Positions 53,821 to 63,798 of a DNA stretch of 64,000 nucleotides are shown here, one piece after another; position 1 is the first letter of the stretch; each line of letters opens with the position of its first letter. A program made the translations under genes and the position numbers. The notes below the pieces were generated by a model, which was given only the letters and a program-made list of their open reading frames with translations, did no database searches and was not told the origin of the DNA. Origin of the DNA: WHTK01 sp963711035 (GTDB lineage Bacteria; Chloroflexota; Dehalococcoidia; DSTF01; WHTK01). The stretch spans positions 1 through 64,000 of the forward strand of contig CAVQCN010000001.1 of the NCBI GenBank assembly GCA_963711035.1, given 5' to 3'.

Positions 53821-54984
53821 ATGACAACGAAGTTTCGAGCGGATCATGTCGGAAGCCTGCTTCGTCCTGACTATCTCAAGAGAGGTCGCGACGACTACTT
53901 CGAGGGCAGGATAACCAGGGACGAGCTCACCGCCCTCGAGGATAAGGCCATCCTCGACACTCTGGACATGGAGCGCCAGAGCGGCATCAGCATCATCTCC
54001 GATGGCGAACTCCGCCGCGAGAGCTGGGCTGAGGCATGGAATCGGGTCCTCAAACCATTCCGAGACGAACCGGCGAGCCAAACAGCCGTTAGCAGCACCG
54101 CCGGAGTCACCGTCTGGCGCGGCCCGGCCGCGGAACGGGTCGGCACCAGCTGGCGCGCACGGTTCCCGGTCTCCCCGACGATCGTTCGCCGGATCGAGCT
54201 CGACAAGGCCGACTACCTCACGCTCCACGAGGCGGACTTCCTCCTCGAGCACGCCGACAGGCCTTTCAAGATCACCTTCCCGGGCGTCGCTCAGGTTATG
54301 CCAACTGTCTTCGCCCCTGGCATAACCGACAAGGTCTACGACTCCCGGGACGAGGTCGTCCACGACCTGGTGCAGATCCTCAGGCGCGAGATCAAGGCAC
54401 TGATCGAGCGTGGCGTGCAGTACATCCAGATGGACTCGCTTCGCTACGTGATTCAGATTGCCGATCCGACTCGCCGACAGGCGATGATCGACGCCGGCAT
54501 GGACCCAGATCAAGAGCTGGAGCAGACCATCGCGGCCGATAACGCAGTTATCGAGGGCATCGACTTCGGCGATGCGGTATTCGGTTTGCACATGTGCCGC
54601 GGCAACAATCGCAGTCGCTGGGCGGCTGAGGGTTCGTATGACGCAGTCGCGGAGAAGGTATTCAGCCAGCTGAACGTCAAGCGTTTCCTGCTCGAGTACG
54701 ACGACGAGCGAAGTGGAGGCTTCGAGGTTCTCCGTTATATGCCCCGAGACAAGACCGTCGTCCTCGGCATCGTCAGTTCCAAGCTCCCCGAGATCGAGAC
54801 GGTGGACTTCCTCCGCTCCCGCATCGAAGAAGCTGGCAAGTACTTCCCCATCGAGAACATGGCTCTCAGCCCGCAGTGTGGATTCGCGTCGAGCGTGGAA
54901 GGGAACCTGCTCACGGTCGACGAAGAGAAGCGAAAGCTCGAGCGCATCGCCGAGACCGCCCTGAAGGTCTGGGGAAACGTGTGA
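53821..54984 (+). CDS. MetE-like zinc methyltransferase homologue 1
   Basis: 387 aa, single TIM-barrel like the C-terminal half of cobalamin-independent methionine synthase. N-terminal FRADHVGSLLRPDYLKRG, then SDGELRRESW, and zinc-ligand set H-x-C in GLHMCRGNNRS (~258-260), Glu in LLEYDDE and Cys in SPQCGFASS (~350). It lacks the N-terminal folate domain, so it probably is not a classical MetE. Relatives include archaeal methyltransferases and epoxyalkane:CoM transferase. Closely related to the copy at 61459. Confidence 0.88.
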   Translation: MTTKFRADHVGSLLRPDYLKRGRDDYFEGRITRDELTALEDKAILDTLDMERQSGISIISDGELRRESWAEAWNRVLKPFRDEPASQTAVSSTAGVTVWRGPAAERVGTSWRARFPVSPTIVRRIELDKADYLTLHEADFLLEHADRPFKITFPGVAQVMPTVFAPGITDKVYDSRDEVVHDLVQILRREIKALIERGVQYIQMDSLRYVIQIADPTRRQAMIDAGMDPDQELEQTIAADNAVIEGIDFGDAVFGLHMCRGNNRSRWAAEGSYDAVAEKVFSQLNVKRFLLEYDDERSGGFEVLRYMPRDKTVVLGIVSSKLPEIETVDFLRSRIEEAGKYFPIENMALSPQCGFASSVEGNLLTVDEEKRKLERIAETALKVWGNV

Positions 54985-55042
54985 GGCGGTCGAAAAGCCC
55001 AGGGAAGACTCGGCGCCAGCTGCGCAGAAAGGAGTCCCGATC

Positions 55043-55958
55043 ATGACTTCTGCACCCACGCTTCGGTTGAAGACCGCGCTCGGCAGATCGCGAGATCGTC
55101 CGCCCGCTGGTCGAGGGTTCGGTCGCCATTCCGGGCGTCGAGCTCGTCCACCAGGACAACGCAGACCAGGTCGACATCTGGCGCCGCATGTCGCGCACGG
55201 TCGAGTTCGATGTTTCCCTGATGAGCGTGATTAGCTACCTCTGCGCCATCGAATACAACGTGCCGTTCACCTGTGTGCCGTTCTGCCTGAACGCCGGCTT
55301 CCACCACGCCGACTTCCTCTGCAACGTCGACGCCGGGATCAAGGAGCCCAAGGACCTCGAGGGCAAGCGCGTCGGAACGCGAACCTGGACGGTTACCCCC
55401 GGCACGTTGGACCGCGGCATCCTGATGGACGAGTACGGCGTGAACTGGCGGTCCGTCACCTGGGTCCTCGCCGAACCGGAACACGTCCCGCAGGTTCAGG
55501 ACCGCCTGCCTTCGAACGTCCTGCCGGGCCAGGGCGAAGACCTCTTTCCCAGGCTGGTGTCGGGAGACATCCAGGCCGGCATCGCGGGCTCCAACCTGAA
55601 GAGGCTGGAGTCGCCGAAGGTTCGGCCGTTGTTTCCTGACCCCGTCGCACTCGACCGCGCCTACTACCAGCGGACGGGGATCCTTCAGCCGTTCGTGATC
55701 GTGGCCATCAAGAACTCCGTGCTGGAGGCCAACCCCTGGCTGACCGAGGCGTTCTGCGAGGCGCTGAAGCAGTCCAAAAAGCTCTCGAATGCCGAGGCCG
55801 GGCCGGCCCTCAAGGCAGTCATCGGAAACGAAGACCCCTTCCCCTTCGGCCTTTCGGCCAACCGCAAGGGGTTCGAGGAGCAGATTCGATTGGCGCACGA
55901 GTTCGAAATCGTGACCAAGGCCATGACGCCGGAGGATATCTTTCCCAACATCGATTGA
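55043..55958 (+). pseudogene. 4,5-dihydroxyphthalate decarboxylase-like / NMT1-type protein, frameshifted
   Basis: ATG 55043 (AAAGGAG upstream) opens MTSAPTLRLKTALG; the next residues DREIVRPLVEGSVAIPGVEL lie one frame over and run to 55958. An extra A near 55085 (GGC-A-GAT) explains the shift; the family reads LxxALGDYxRxxPLxxG here. The rest, FDVSLMSVISYLCAIE, DLEGKRVGTRTWTV, GILMDEYGVNWRSV, is intact, so an error or very recent mutation. It sits right after MetE-like gene 1. Confidence 0.8.
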
Positions 55959-56020
55959 GAAGTCTGTCGTCGTGTCCGCATCTTGCCGACGTGTCCCAGC
56001 GCCGGCAAGATCTCTCCTCC

Positions 56021-56050
56021 GGGGCCTAACTGGAATTCCAGTTAGGCCCC
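56021..56050. terminator. 30-bp perfect palindrome (terminator)
   Basis: GGGGCCTAACTGGAA/TTCCAGTTAGGCCCC, about 60 bases after the binding-protein-like gene. A second hairpin TCTTGCCG/CGGCAAGA (55981-56010) precedes it. Confidence 0.75.
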
Positions 56051-56210
56051 TATTGATCGAGGCTGCATCTGGCCGTCATTAGCCCGCCTTCAGATGCTAT
56101 AGACTAATCAAAATCCACCGAGGGCCAGGGAGACGTTGACTCGCTTGAACAGAGAGGAGGGACTCTGAGAGCGGTCTTCAGGTTGGCTGACGACGCCTCG
56201 AGACGCAGGC

Positions 56211-57119
56211 ATGAATCTTGCGGAGCTTGATCTGAACCTCCTCGTGGTGCTGGATGCGCTCATCAAGGAGCGAAACGTCACGCGGGCGGCCCGCCGCATC
56301 GGCCTGAGCCAGCCCGCCACGAGCAGAGCACTGCACCAACTCAGGACGTACTTTCAGGACGATCTGCTGATCCGGTCCGGCCACGGTTACCGGCTGACCT
56401 CTGTAGCCGAGGGCCTCACAGAGCCCATCGATGAGATTCTCGGCCTCGTCGAGAAGACGGTCAGCGGGTATGCAAAGTTCGATCCGTCGACCGCCAAGCG
56501 CGTCTTCCGCATCGCCGCCAGCGACGCATCCCTGGTTCTCATCGTCCAGCCGTTCGTCGAGCGCATGGTTCGGGAAGCTCCGAGCATCGGCCTTTCCATC
56601 CGGTCGCTCACCGCCCACCAGACGGTCGCGGCGGTGGAAGCAGGCGAAATCGACCTTGGCATCTGGAGAGAAAGCTCCGTTCCGCTCGAACGCGCGCTTC
56701 TTTATCGCGATCGCTGGGTTGCCGTCGTGTCGAAGGACTGCAACTTCGTCGGCGACACGCTCACGTTCGAGCAGTACGAATCGATGCCACGTATCGGCCG
56801 CGACTGGCAGGCTCAGGACTGGACCGGCCTCGTCCTGGATCGCGTACACGAACCCGATGGAACGTCGTCCCTACGGATTGGCACGGAGACATTCGCTCAG
56901 CAGCTCTTCCTGCTTCGCGGAACACCGTTGCTCGCCATGGCGTACGAACGCTACGCCCGATATCTGGCCGACGTTGCTGGCATTCGTATCGTGGAGTTGC
57001 CGTTTGGACGCGTCGAGGCCGGCGAGTTTATGTATTGGCATCGCCGGCATACTGGCGATCCCGCTCATTCGTGGCTACGAGCGGCGCTGTCCGAGATAGC
57101 CGCTGCCTTACCATCCTGA
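56211..57119 (+). CDS. LysR-family transcriptional regulator 1
   Basis: 302 aa. N-terminal winged helix ELDLNLLVVLDALIKERNVT and AARRIGLSQPATSRALHQLR (~5-65), then the two-lobe effector domain (FRIAASDASLVLIVQPFVER, EAGEIDLGIWRESSVP). Resembles the NodD/NahR branch. It lies between MetE-like genes 1 and 2, reading rightward. Confidence 0.92.
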   Translation: MNLAELDLNLLVVLDALIKERNVTRAARRIGLSQPATSRALHQLRTYFQDDLLIRSGHGYRLTSVAEGLTEPIDEILGLVEKTVSGYAKFDPSTAKRVFRIAASDASLVLIVQPFVERMVREAPSIGLSIRSLTAHQTVAAVEAGEIDLGIWRESSVPLERALLYRDRWVAVVSKDCNFVGDTLTFEQYESMPRIGRDWQAQDWTGLVLDRVHEPDGTSSLRIGTETFAQQLFLLRGTPLLAMAYERYARYLADVAGIRIVELPFGRVEAGEFMYWHRRHTGDPAHSWLRAALSEIAAALPS

Positions 57120-57431
57120 TCATTCACTTTTGACAGGATAGGTATTCACAAACCCCCGTTCCAAAGTCCCATCACCCGGGCCATACTATGGCCCTCACGC
57201 TCAGTAATGCCCACTGAGTGTGATTTTATAGATGGGGCTTAGAAGAGGGGACTTCGACCGCATTTCTCGAAAGACAATTGGAGCGATAGAGCAGGTGCAA
57301 AGCAACAGGCTCTCTATCACTACTGAAGCATTCTTACAGAACGCTTTGGTGCGTCTTACAGGTCACAGCAGCGACCGGAGGATTCCGTCAGTTCGATGCG
57401 CGCTCCCGTGCTTCGAAAAGGAGGTGGAGAG
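57120..57431. other. 312-bp leader of MetE-like gene 2 with an inverted repeat
   Basis: CTCAGT (57200-57205) and ACTGAG (57213-57218), extended by CAC/GTG outside, form a candidate LysR-type site. Otherwise no gene is seen. Confidence 0.4.
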
Positions 57432-58580
57432 ATGACCACGGCCAACGAGAAGAAGATCTACCGCGCCGACCACAGCGGCAGCTTCATCCGCCCTGAACGA
57501 CTGCGCCAGGCACGCGCCGATCACGCGAACGGCAAGATCGATGAGGCGGCCCTTCGAAAGATCGAGGACGAGGAGATCGTGCGAGTGCTGGACCTGCAGA
57601 AGCAGGTCGGCCTCGACGTCTACAGCGACGGCGAGTTCCGCCGCAAGTTCTTCTTCTCCGAGCTCGAAGAGTCGCTCAACGGCATCGCAGACGCCGGCAC
57701 CGACTTTGAACGCTTCGCCGGCCTGCGCGAGAAGCTGAAAGAGATACCCGAGGACAGGCAAGCGCAGTTCATCCACCCCAACACCTACGTCGTCGACAAG
57801 CTCAGCCTCAAGCACCGCATGACCGCGCTTGAGTCCGGCTTCCTCAAGGAGCACTCGCCGGGCCCCTTCAAGATCACCATTCCGAGCCCGATCCGCATCG
57901 AGCAGTCGTGGTTCAAGCCGGGCGTATCGGACAAGGTCTACGCGTCGTTCGAGGACATCCAGCGGGACGTCGTCGACATTCTCGCCGCGGAAGTGAAGGC
58001 ACTGGCCGACGAGGGTGTGCCCTACATCCAGGTGGACGCCCCGGGGTACACGAGGTTCATGGTTCCCGAGCGCCGGGCCCGGATGGCCGACCCCGAGAAG
58101 GAATTCACACACACCATGGACATGGAGAACGCGCTCCTTCGCAATGCCAAGGGCCCAGGCGTAACCTCTGCGGTTCACATTTGCCTCGGCACCTACATCC
58201 TGGGGCCGGGCGGTCCCTTCGGCATCGAGCCCGTCGAGTACGACCCTGAGTGGACGGGGCGGCTCTTCGAATCGCTGGACGCCGACGTCTTCCAGGTCGA
58301 GTACACCGGCCGCGGCGGAGCTCTCGACTCGCTCAAGTACGTGCCGCACGGCAAGACGGTGGTCCTGGGCATCATCAACATCCGCGACCCTCGAATCGAG
58401 ACGGAGGACGAGCTGATCCGGAAAATCGACGAGGCGGCGAAGTACTTCCCGATCGAGAATCTCGCCCTGGCGCCGAACTGCGGCTTTGCCGGCAACAACG
58501 CCGGCGCATTCGTCACGGAAGATCAGGAGCGCGAGAAACTCGAGGTCCTGGTCAACACGGTGCACAAGGTCTGGGGCTAA
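57432..58580 (+). CDS. MetE-like zinc methyltransferase homologue 2
   Basis: 382 aa from ATG 57432, with a strong AAGGAGGTGGAG before it. YRADHSGSFIRPERLRQA, YSDGEFRRKFF, zinc ligands in VHICLGTY (~246-248), VFQVEYTGRGG and APNCGFAGNN (~350). The segment after H-x-C differs from copies 1 and 4 (LGTY versus RGNN), so the substrate may differ. No folate domain. Confidence 0.88.
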   Translation: MTTANEKKIYRADHSGSFIRPERLRQARADHANGKIDEAALRKIEDEEIVRVLDLQKQVGLDVYSDGEFRRKFFFSELEESLNGIADAGTDFERFAGLREKLKEIPEDRQAQFIHPNTYVVDKLSLKHRMTALESGFLKEHSPGPFKITIPSPIRIEQSWFKPGVSDKVYASFEDIQRDVVDILAAEVKALADEGVPYIQVDAPGYTRFMVPERRARMADPEKEFTHTMDMENALLRNAKGPGVTSAVHICLGTYILGPGGPFGIEPVEYDPEWTGRLFESLDADVFQVEYTGRGGALDSLKYVPHGKTVVLGIINIRDPRIETEDELIRKIDEAAKYFPIENLALAPNCGFAGNNAGAFVTEDQEREKLEVLVNTVHKVWG

Positions 58581-58783
58581 CCAAGAGGCGCCAGACGCAC
58601 TGAAGTGATCACACAGACTGGAGTCTCCTCCTCCCTGAATATCGAGGAGGAGACTTCACGGAAATCACTCCCGTCACAACGTTCAAGCGGTGACCGGCGC
58701 GCATGGGGACAAGGCAGCGCCGAGCGACCTTATTGGAACGACCAAGAGGAGCGATCATCCCGCAGGGTTTTGAGGGCAGAGCT

Positions 58784-59647
58784 TTGAAACTTGGCGAATT
58801 TGATCTAAACCTGCTTTGGGCTCTGTATGCCCTTCTGGAAGAGAAGAGCGTCACCAGAGCCGCGGACCGTGTCGGAGTCGGACAGCCTGCCATGAGCAGC
58901 GCGCTGGCCAGATTACGGAAGAACTTCAATGACGAGTTGCTCGTTCGCACCCACAATCAGAATCATCTGACGCCGTTGGCAGAGAGGCTCGCCCCGGAAG
59001 TATCGAGCCTCATGCTGGCCATCGACTCCGTGGTCGAGGACCGCATGGACTTCGACCCGTGCACCGATTCGCGGTCCTTCACCATTAGCGCCGACGATTA
59101 CACCGCGACCGTGCTCGCTCCGATATTGCGTGCCGTCATCAGGCGCGGCCCAAAGCTCTCGATCCATATATCGAGGCCGGTAGGAGACCCGGAGGAGGCG
59201 CTGCAGTCAGAAGCGATCGACCTGCTCATTTCCACGCAGGAAATCCCGAATCTGCCCAGCGACGTCCTCTTCACCGATCGAAACGTGGTGGCCGTCTCCG
59301 CGGACAATCCGTTCGTTGGAGACGAGTTGACCGAAGATCTCTACTGCTCCATGCCGCAGGTCTTGCCCGGGCAGCCGCTGGCGGAATCGTGCGGCGGACA
59401 GGTTGCGCCTCGATTGACCACGTCCTGCTATCTCCTGGTCCCGTTCCTTCTCGCCGGCGGCGAGAGCCTCGCGACCTTCCCCGAGCGCTTGTCGCGGCTG
59501 GCAGACTGGCCCTCGATCAGGTTCCTCGAGCCGCCCGTCGAGCTTCCGGACATCACGGTACGGATGTACTGGCACCCGCGCCTGACCAACTATTCGCACA
59601 ACGTATGGCTGAGGAAACAGCTGAGGAAGTACGCCTCCAGGCTCTGA
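58784..59647 (+). CDS. LysR-family transcriptional regulator 2
   Basis: About 287 aa from TTG 58784 (GAGGGCAGAGC upstream, normal N-terminus KLGEFDLNLLWALYALLEEK); an ATG at 58703 would add 27 atypical residues. Winged helix with AADRVGVGQPAMSSALARLR, effector domain with SFTISADDYTATVLAPILRA. Related to regulator 1. Follows MetE-like gene 2 after ~200 bases. Confidence 0.88.
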   Translation: MKLGEFDLNLLWALYALLEEKSVTRAADRVGVGQPAMSSALARLRKNFNDELLVRTHNQNHLTPLAERLAPEVSSLMLAIDSVVEDRMDFDPCTDSRSFTISADDYTATVLAPILRAVIRRGPKLSIHISRPVGDPEEALQSEAIDLLISTQEIPNLPSDVLFTDRNVVAVSADNPFVGDELTEDLYCSMPQVLPGQPLAESCGGQVAPRLTTSCYLLVPFLLAGGESLATFPERLSRLADWPSIRFLEPPVELPDITVRMYWHPRLTNYSHNVWLRKQLRKYASRL

Positions 59648-59854
59648 GCAGCGTTATCGACGCCGCAGCCAGTCTGTCGAGAGGGTTGCCGCTCGAATAG
59701 CCTCGACGCCTATACCTTAAAAGAGGCATACGACCCGAAAAGCTCTGATGGAGATATCAGCGCAAAGAAGCGCGCAGGATCGCACCCGCGCGCTTCTTGA
59801 TGCGGAACGCCCTGGACTTCCGTATTCGGCTACTCGAGGCGCCTGGAATCTAGC

Positions 59855-61033
59855 TCAAGGCCATAGCTGCTTCGTCGCCAGGGCAGCGCCTTCGACCAGC
59901 GACCGCAGCTTCGCCCAGGCGACCTCCGGGTAGGCTCGGTTTCCCGGGCCACAGTCGACGCCTGCCATGACGTTGTCGCGCCCCATGATGTTCGCGTACT
60001 GCATGATCCGGTGCGCAACCAGCTCCGGCGGCTCCACCGTCGACGTCTTGTGCGCGATGACGCCGGGAACGTAGACCTTGCCGTCGGGAAGCTTGAGGTC
60101 CTGCCACACCTGCCAGTCGAGCTCGTGCCGGACGTCCGCGGCTTCGACCGAGTAGTAGTGCGCGTTGACCATGAGCAGAAGATCGACGACGTCCCGCAGC
60201 GGCAGGTCGGTCGTGTGGGGCGTGTGCCAGCTACCCCAACAGGAGTGGTAGCGGACCTTCTCCTCCGGGATTCCCTCGAGCGCCCAGTTCGTCGCCTCGA
60301 TGCGAAGCCGGGCCTGCTTGCGATACTCTTCGAGGCTAATCGGCGGATCGAACATCGGCCACTTGTCGAGGAGACCCGGATCGTCGATCTGCAGCGTGAA
60401 GCCGGCGTCTACGACGGCCCTGTAGTCGTTCTTGAAGAACGCCGCCAAGGCGTAGACGTACTCTTCATCCGTCCTGTAATAGTCGTTCTGGACGAAGTGT
60501 CCAAGCCACCCGGGCCCGAGGACGGGAAAGAAGAAGTCCGCCACGTCTGCGCCGGCAGCCCGGATGCCAGCCTTCACCATTGCGATTTCGGCGTTGATCG
60601 CATCGGGCGGCAACGGCTCCAGCGGAGCGACGATCGCGGCGCGGGGCGCGCCGGTCGTGAACTGCGATGACGTAAAGGTGACGCCGGGCATCGGCAGCAG
60701 GCCCAGTTCGTCGTACACCTTGAAGAACTCGTCGAACTGGCCGGACGTGCGCTCCCACAAGTTCCCGACGAGGGTGGCGTTCTCGCCTTCTCTTACGGGA
60801 CGCACCTCGATGCCCTTGGCGCGGCTCTCGAAGTAAATCTTGTCGCGCCCCTTCCAGAACTCACCGTCCGACATGACGCTGATGCCGGTATCTCGCTGCT
60901 TCTGAATCAATGCGGCGATCTGAGGCGTCGCAAGTTGCGTGAAGCGGGCTTTGTCGCCGCGGGCGCGAGCGTCCATGATCTCGGCCTGGTTGTCGGGATT
61001 GGGAAGACGTCCTCCGTGGGTTGTCTTGATCAT
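59855..61033 (-). CDS. MetE-like zinc methyltransferase homologue 3
   Basis: 392 aa, leftward. N-terminus GGRLPNPDNQAEIMDARARG, then VMSDGEFWKGRDK. Zinc ligands in VRYHSCWGSWHTPHTTD (H-x-C), Glu near VEAADVRHE and Cys in AGVDCGPGNR. The most diverged of the four copies, with a characteristic His-rich loop after H-x-C. Divergent from copy 4 across a 425-bp region. Confidence 0.88.
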   Translation of the reverse strand: MIKTTHGGRLPNPDNQAEIMDARARGDKARFTQLATPQIAALIQKQRDTGISVMSDGEFWKGRDKIYFESRAKGIEVRPVREGENATLVGNLWERTSGQFDEFFKVYDELGLLPMPGVTFTSSQFTTGAPRAAIVAPLEPLPPDAINAEIAMVKAGIRAAGADVADFFFPVLGPGWLGHFVQNDYYRTDEEYVYALAAFFKNDYRAVVDAGFTLQIDDPGLLDKWPMFDPPISLEEYRKQARLRIEATNWALEGIPEEKVRYHSCWGSWHTPHTTDLPLRDVVDLLLMVNAHYYSVEAADVRHELDWQVWQDLKLPDGKVYVPGVIAHKTSTVEPPELVAHRIMQYANIMGRDNVMAGVDCGPGNRAYPEVAWAKLRSLVEGAALATKQLWP

Positions 61034-61458
61034 GCTTGACCTCTCTCTGGCTGCTTACGTTGAGCGGAGCAGAAATCACCTGCCGTCCCCGCCCCTGGAG
61101 CCACGCCGCGGGCTACTTATGGTAAGAACGGTCTCATGACGGACCGCCTCTCACAGCGCAAGACACTATAGAACCGCGCTATCCATGTATGGATAGTGGG
61201 GTTGCTGAATACTTGTAATCCGGTTCTGTGATAGGCCTCCCGCCGGATAACAACCGTCATCGCCAATCGTCGGCTTAACCACCACATATTTGTGCGGCGC
61301 AATAAGCCCTTCTTCAGGCTTCATTCCGCGTGGCGATGTGCACATCAGAGCAATCGATTTGCTGGCGTGACGGGCAGTTCTTACGCTCTTTGGCGAAACT
61401 CACGATTAGCACTGGACGTGGCTCGGCCATGAAGCCGAACTAGAAGGTGGTGAACCAC
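61034..61458. other. 425-bp divergent region with an inverted repeat
   Basis: CTATCCAT-GT-ATGGATAG at 61179-61196 is a perfect 8-bp inverted repeat between the divergent MetE-like genes 3 and 4, a candidate operator. No gene seen. Confidence 0.5.
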
Positions 61459-62589
61459 ATGGAGACGAAGTTCCGCGCAGACCACGTTGGCAGTCTGTTG
61501 CGACCTCCGGAGTTGCTTCAGGCACGAACCGATTACCAGGCCGGTCAAATCACGGAAGCGCAGCTGCACGCCGCCGAGGACGCGGCAGTTCTCCGCGCCC
61601 TGGACATGCAGAAGCAGACGGGTATCGGCATCTACACCGAAGGCGAGTACCGGCGAGCGAACTGGACAACGGCAGTCCGTGACGCGTTGGACGGGCTGGT
61701 CCAGGTCGAGGCGCCGGCACGCTCCATTCTCGGCTCCTGGCAGGGCCCGAGCGGCAATCTTGCCACCTCGAGCATGTACTCACCGACGACGTGGATAGCC
61801 GGCGCCAGGCTCAAGAAGAAGACCCGATTCAACGGCCTCGAGTCCGCGTTCCTCAAGGACCACGCGCCCGGGCCGTGGAAGATCACCATGCCCGGTCCGT
61901 TCTCGGTAGGCATGAACCTCTACCGTGCGGGAGTCACCGACAAGTTCTACGCGTCGCGTGACGAATTCATCGAAGACATCGCCGGCATGCTTCGAGACGA
62001 GATCGAAGCGATCATCGCCGACGGCGCGTCGTACTTCCAGCTCGACTCGCTGCATTACGTGGAGCGCATTGCCTACGAGGCGATCCGCGATCGCATGATC
62101 GAGGACGGCGAGGACCCGAACCTCTACCTGGACAAGCTCATCGCCGCTGACAATTCCGTCCTCGCAGCCGCGCAGAACAAGGGCGTGACCATCGGCTTGC
62201 ACATGTGCCGCGGCAACAACCGCAGCGCCTGGCACGCCGAAGGAAGCTACGAGCCGATCGCGGAGAAGGCATTCAGCCAGCTCAACGTCGATCGCTTCCT
62301 GCTGGAGTTCGACACCGAACGAGCCGGAGGATTCGAGCCCCTGCGGTTCATGCCCAGGAACAAAATGGTCGTCCTTGGTCTGATCAGTTCGAAGAACCCG
62401 GAGCTCGAGTCGATCGATGACCTGCGGCGGCGTGTCGACGAGGCAACCCGCTACGTGCCGATCGAGAACCTGGCCATTTCGCCGCAGTGTGGCTTCGCCT
62501 CCTCGGACCTCGGCAACCTCCTCTCCTGGGACGAGCAGCGCCGCAAGCTCGAACTCGTCGTCGAGGCGTCGCAGAAGATCTGGGGCTAG
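61459..62589 (+). CDS. MetE-like zinc methyltransferase homologue 4
   Basis: 376 aa from ATG 61459. FRADHVGSLLRPPELLQART, YTEGEYRRANW, zinc ligands in GLHMCRGNNRSAW, LLEFDTERAGGFE and SPQCGFASS, as in copy 1, with which it shares long stretches (FSQLNV.RFLLE). Copies 1 and 4 are the closest pair. The terminator hairpin at 62628 follows. Confidence 0.88.
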   Translation: METKFRADHVGSLLRPPELLQARTDYQAGQITEAQLHAAEDAAVLRALDMQKQTGIGIYTEGEYRRANWTTAVRDALDGLVQVEAPARSILGSWQGPSGNLATSSMYSPTTWIAGARLKKKTRFNGLESAFLKDHAPGPWKITMPGPFSVGMNLYRAGVTDKFYASRDEFIEDIAGMLRDEIEAIIADGASYFQLDSLHYVERIAYEAIRDRMIEDGEDPNLYLDKLIAADNSVLAAAQNKGVTIGLHMCRGNNRSAWHAEGSYEPIAEKAFSQLNVDRFLLEFDTERAGGFEPLRFMPRNKMVVLGLISSKNPELESIDDLRRRVDEATRYVPIENLAISPQCGFASSDLGNLLSWDEQRRKLELVVEASQKIWG

Positions 62590-62627
62590 CAGCGGAAGGA
62601 CGCCGGACGGCCTTAGAAGCTCTCGCT

Positions 62628-62663
62628 CACCGACGCCGCGGCCGTTCGTCCGCGGCGTCGGTG
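62628..62663. terminator. 14-bp stem-loop between convergent genes
   Basis: CACCGACGCCGCGG and CCGCGGCGTCGGTG, 8-base loop. Serves MetE-like gene 4 from the left and the ATP synthase unit from the right. Confidence 0.7.
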
Positions 62664-62666
62664 CCG

Positions 62667-62867
62667 TCACTCGGCTGCCGGCGCAACCGCTCTCAACTCG
62701 GGGCCGACCCCGGAGCGCTGACCTGATAGCCGCTCCCGCAGTTGCTGCCGTGTCTCGCCGTCACCCGTGACCAGAATGACCACGACGAGAAGGATTGGTA
62801 CCCCAACTCCTGCCACGAACCGCGCCGGAGAACCACCTGTCGTCCAACGCCAGTAGGCTCCGACCAC
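62667..62867 (-). CDS. Possible small membrane protein after atpG
   Basis: 66 aa from GTG with one hydrophobic segment (GVGVPILLVVVILVTG) and a charged tail. Weak ribosome-binding site, no known family. Would be the last gene of the ATP synthase unit. Confidence 0.35.
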   Translation of the reverse strand: MVGAYWRWTTGGSPARFVAGVGVPILLVVVILVTGDGETRQQLRERLSGQRSGVGPELRAVAPAAE

Positions 62868-62916
62868 CTTGATTGAATTGCATTGGAAATCGCGACGTCG
62901 AGATTCGAGCAGCCGC

Positions 62917-63798
62917 TCATTGGTCCTGCCTGTTCGCCGATGCGATGTACGAAGCAGCCTCGAAACCGCTGATGATCTCGAGCAGCGCGTTCGTCTCGGC
63001 GAACTGGCGCGCCTGGTTCGCGGCCACTGACAGCTCATCCAGCCGCTTGCGGGCGTTGTCGGTTGCCAGCTTCATCGCGGCGACCCGGGCAAGCTCCTCA
63101 CTCGTTGAGGAGAGGATGATCGCCTCGTAGAGGTCGATCAGGACGCGTTCTGTGATCAAGTGCGTCACGAGGGCGCTCACATCCTCGGCCGGCTTGATCG
63201 CCGCTTGCGGCCGTGGCTGCGACTCGGACCACTCAAACGGGAACAGCTGGGAGCTGACCACCTCGTGCTGGAAGCGGTGCACTGGCGCGTTGTGAATCAC
63301 CAGGAGCCGGCTGCAGCCACGCTGATCCATGAGGTCGAGTATTTGCAGCACCAACGCTTCGACGTCCGGGTAGCTGGGCGCCGCGAAGGACGGCGTTGGT
63401 GACCAGAAAGCTAGATCGAGATGGTGCACCGCGAACAGCCGCTTGCCCTGCGTGCCGAGGCAAACGAGCTCGACCTCTTCGCCGTCCGCCTTGAGCCTCT
63501 CGATGAGGTCGACCGTCGACCCGACCAGGCTGCGGTTGAAGTTGCCGCACAGGCCGCGCTCCGAGGTGATGGCAACGAGCATGACGTTGCCACCGGTCAC
63601 ATCGAGGTGGCTGCCTACCACACCTCCCGCCTGCTGGAGCTGCCCATGCAATCGCCGCGAGTAGTCGGCCAGCGGCTGCAGTTGTCGTTCGGCATGCCGG
63701 AAGGCGATCTCGGCCACGGAGCGGATTGCCTCGAGGAGCGGCACGACCTGCTCGATCGAGTGCTGACGCGACAGGATCGACTGGTAGTCAGCCGTCAT
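62917..63798 (-). CDS. atpG: ATP synthase F1 gamma subunit
   Basis: 293 aa central-shaft subunit. Long N-terminal helix (QHSIEQVVPLLEAIRSVAEI), Rossmann-like domain with ITSERGLCGNFNRSLV (gamma signature, ~75-90), and long C-terminal helix EELARVAAMKLATDNARKRL. The ATG overlaps the atpA stop (ATGA). In ordinary F-type operons atpD and atpC follow atpG; here the unit ends, the order known for N-type (Na+-translocating) ATPases. That assignment needs the upstream genes. Confidence 0.93.
   Translation of the reverse strand: MTADYQSILSRQHSIEQVVPLLEAIRSVAEIAFRHAERQLQPLADYSRRLHGQLQQAGGVVGSHLDVTGGNVMLVAITSERGLCGNFNRSLVGSTVDLIERLKADGEEVELVCLGTQGKRLFAVHHLDLAFWSPTPSFAAPSYPDVEALVLQILDLMDQRGCSRLLVIHNAPVHRFQHEVVSSQLFPFEWSESQPRPQAAIKPAEDVSALVTHLITERVLIDLYEAIILSSTSEELARVAAMKLATDNARKRLDELSVAANQARQFAETNALLEIISGFEAASYIASANRQDQ

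Noticed and set aside
53764..55059. 431-codon frame on the - strand
   Set aside because: Antisense of MetE-like gene 1; the + strand has the zinc-ligand motifs and ribosome-binding site.
57363..58565. 400-codon frame on the - strand
   Set aside because: Antisense of MetE-like gene 2; no family features.
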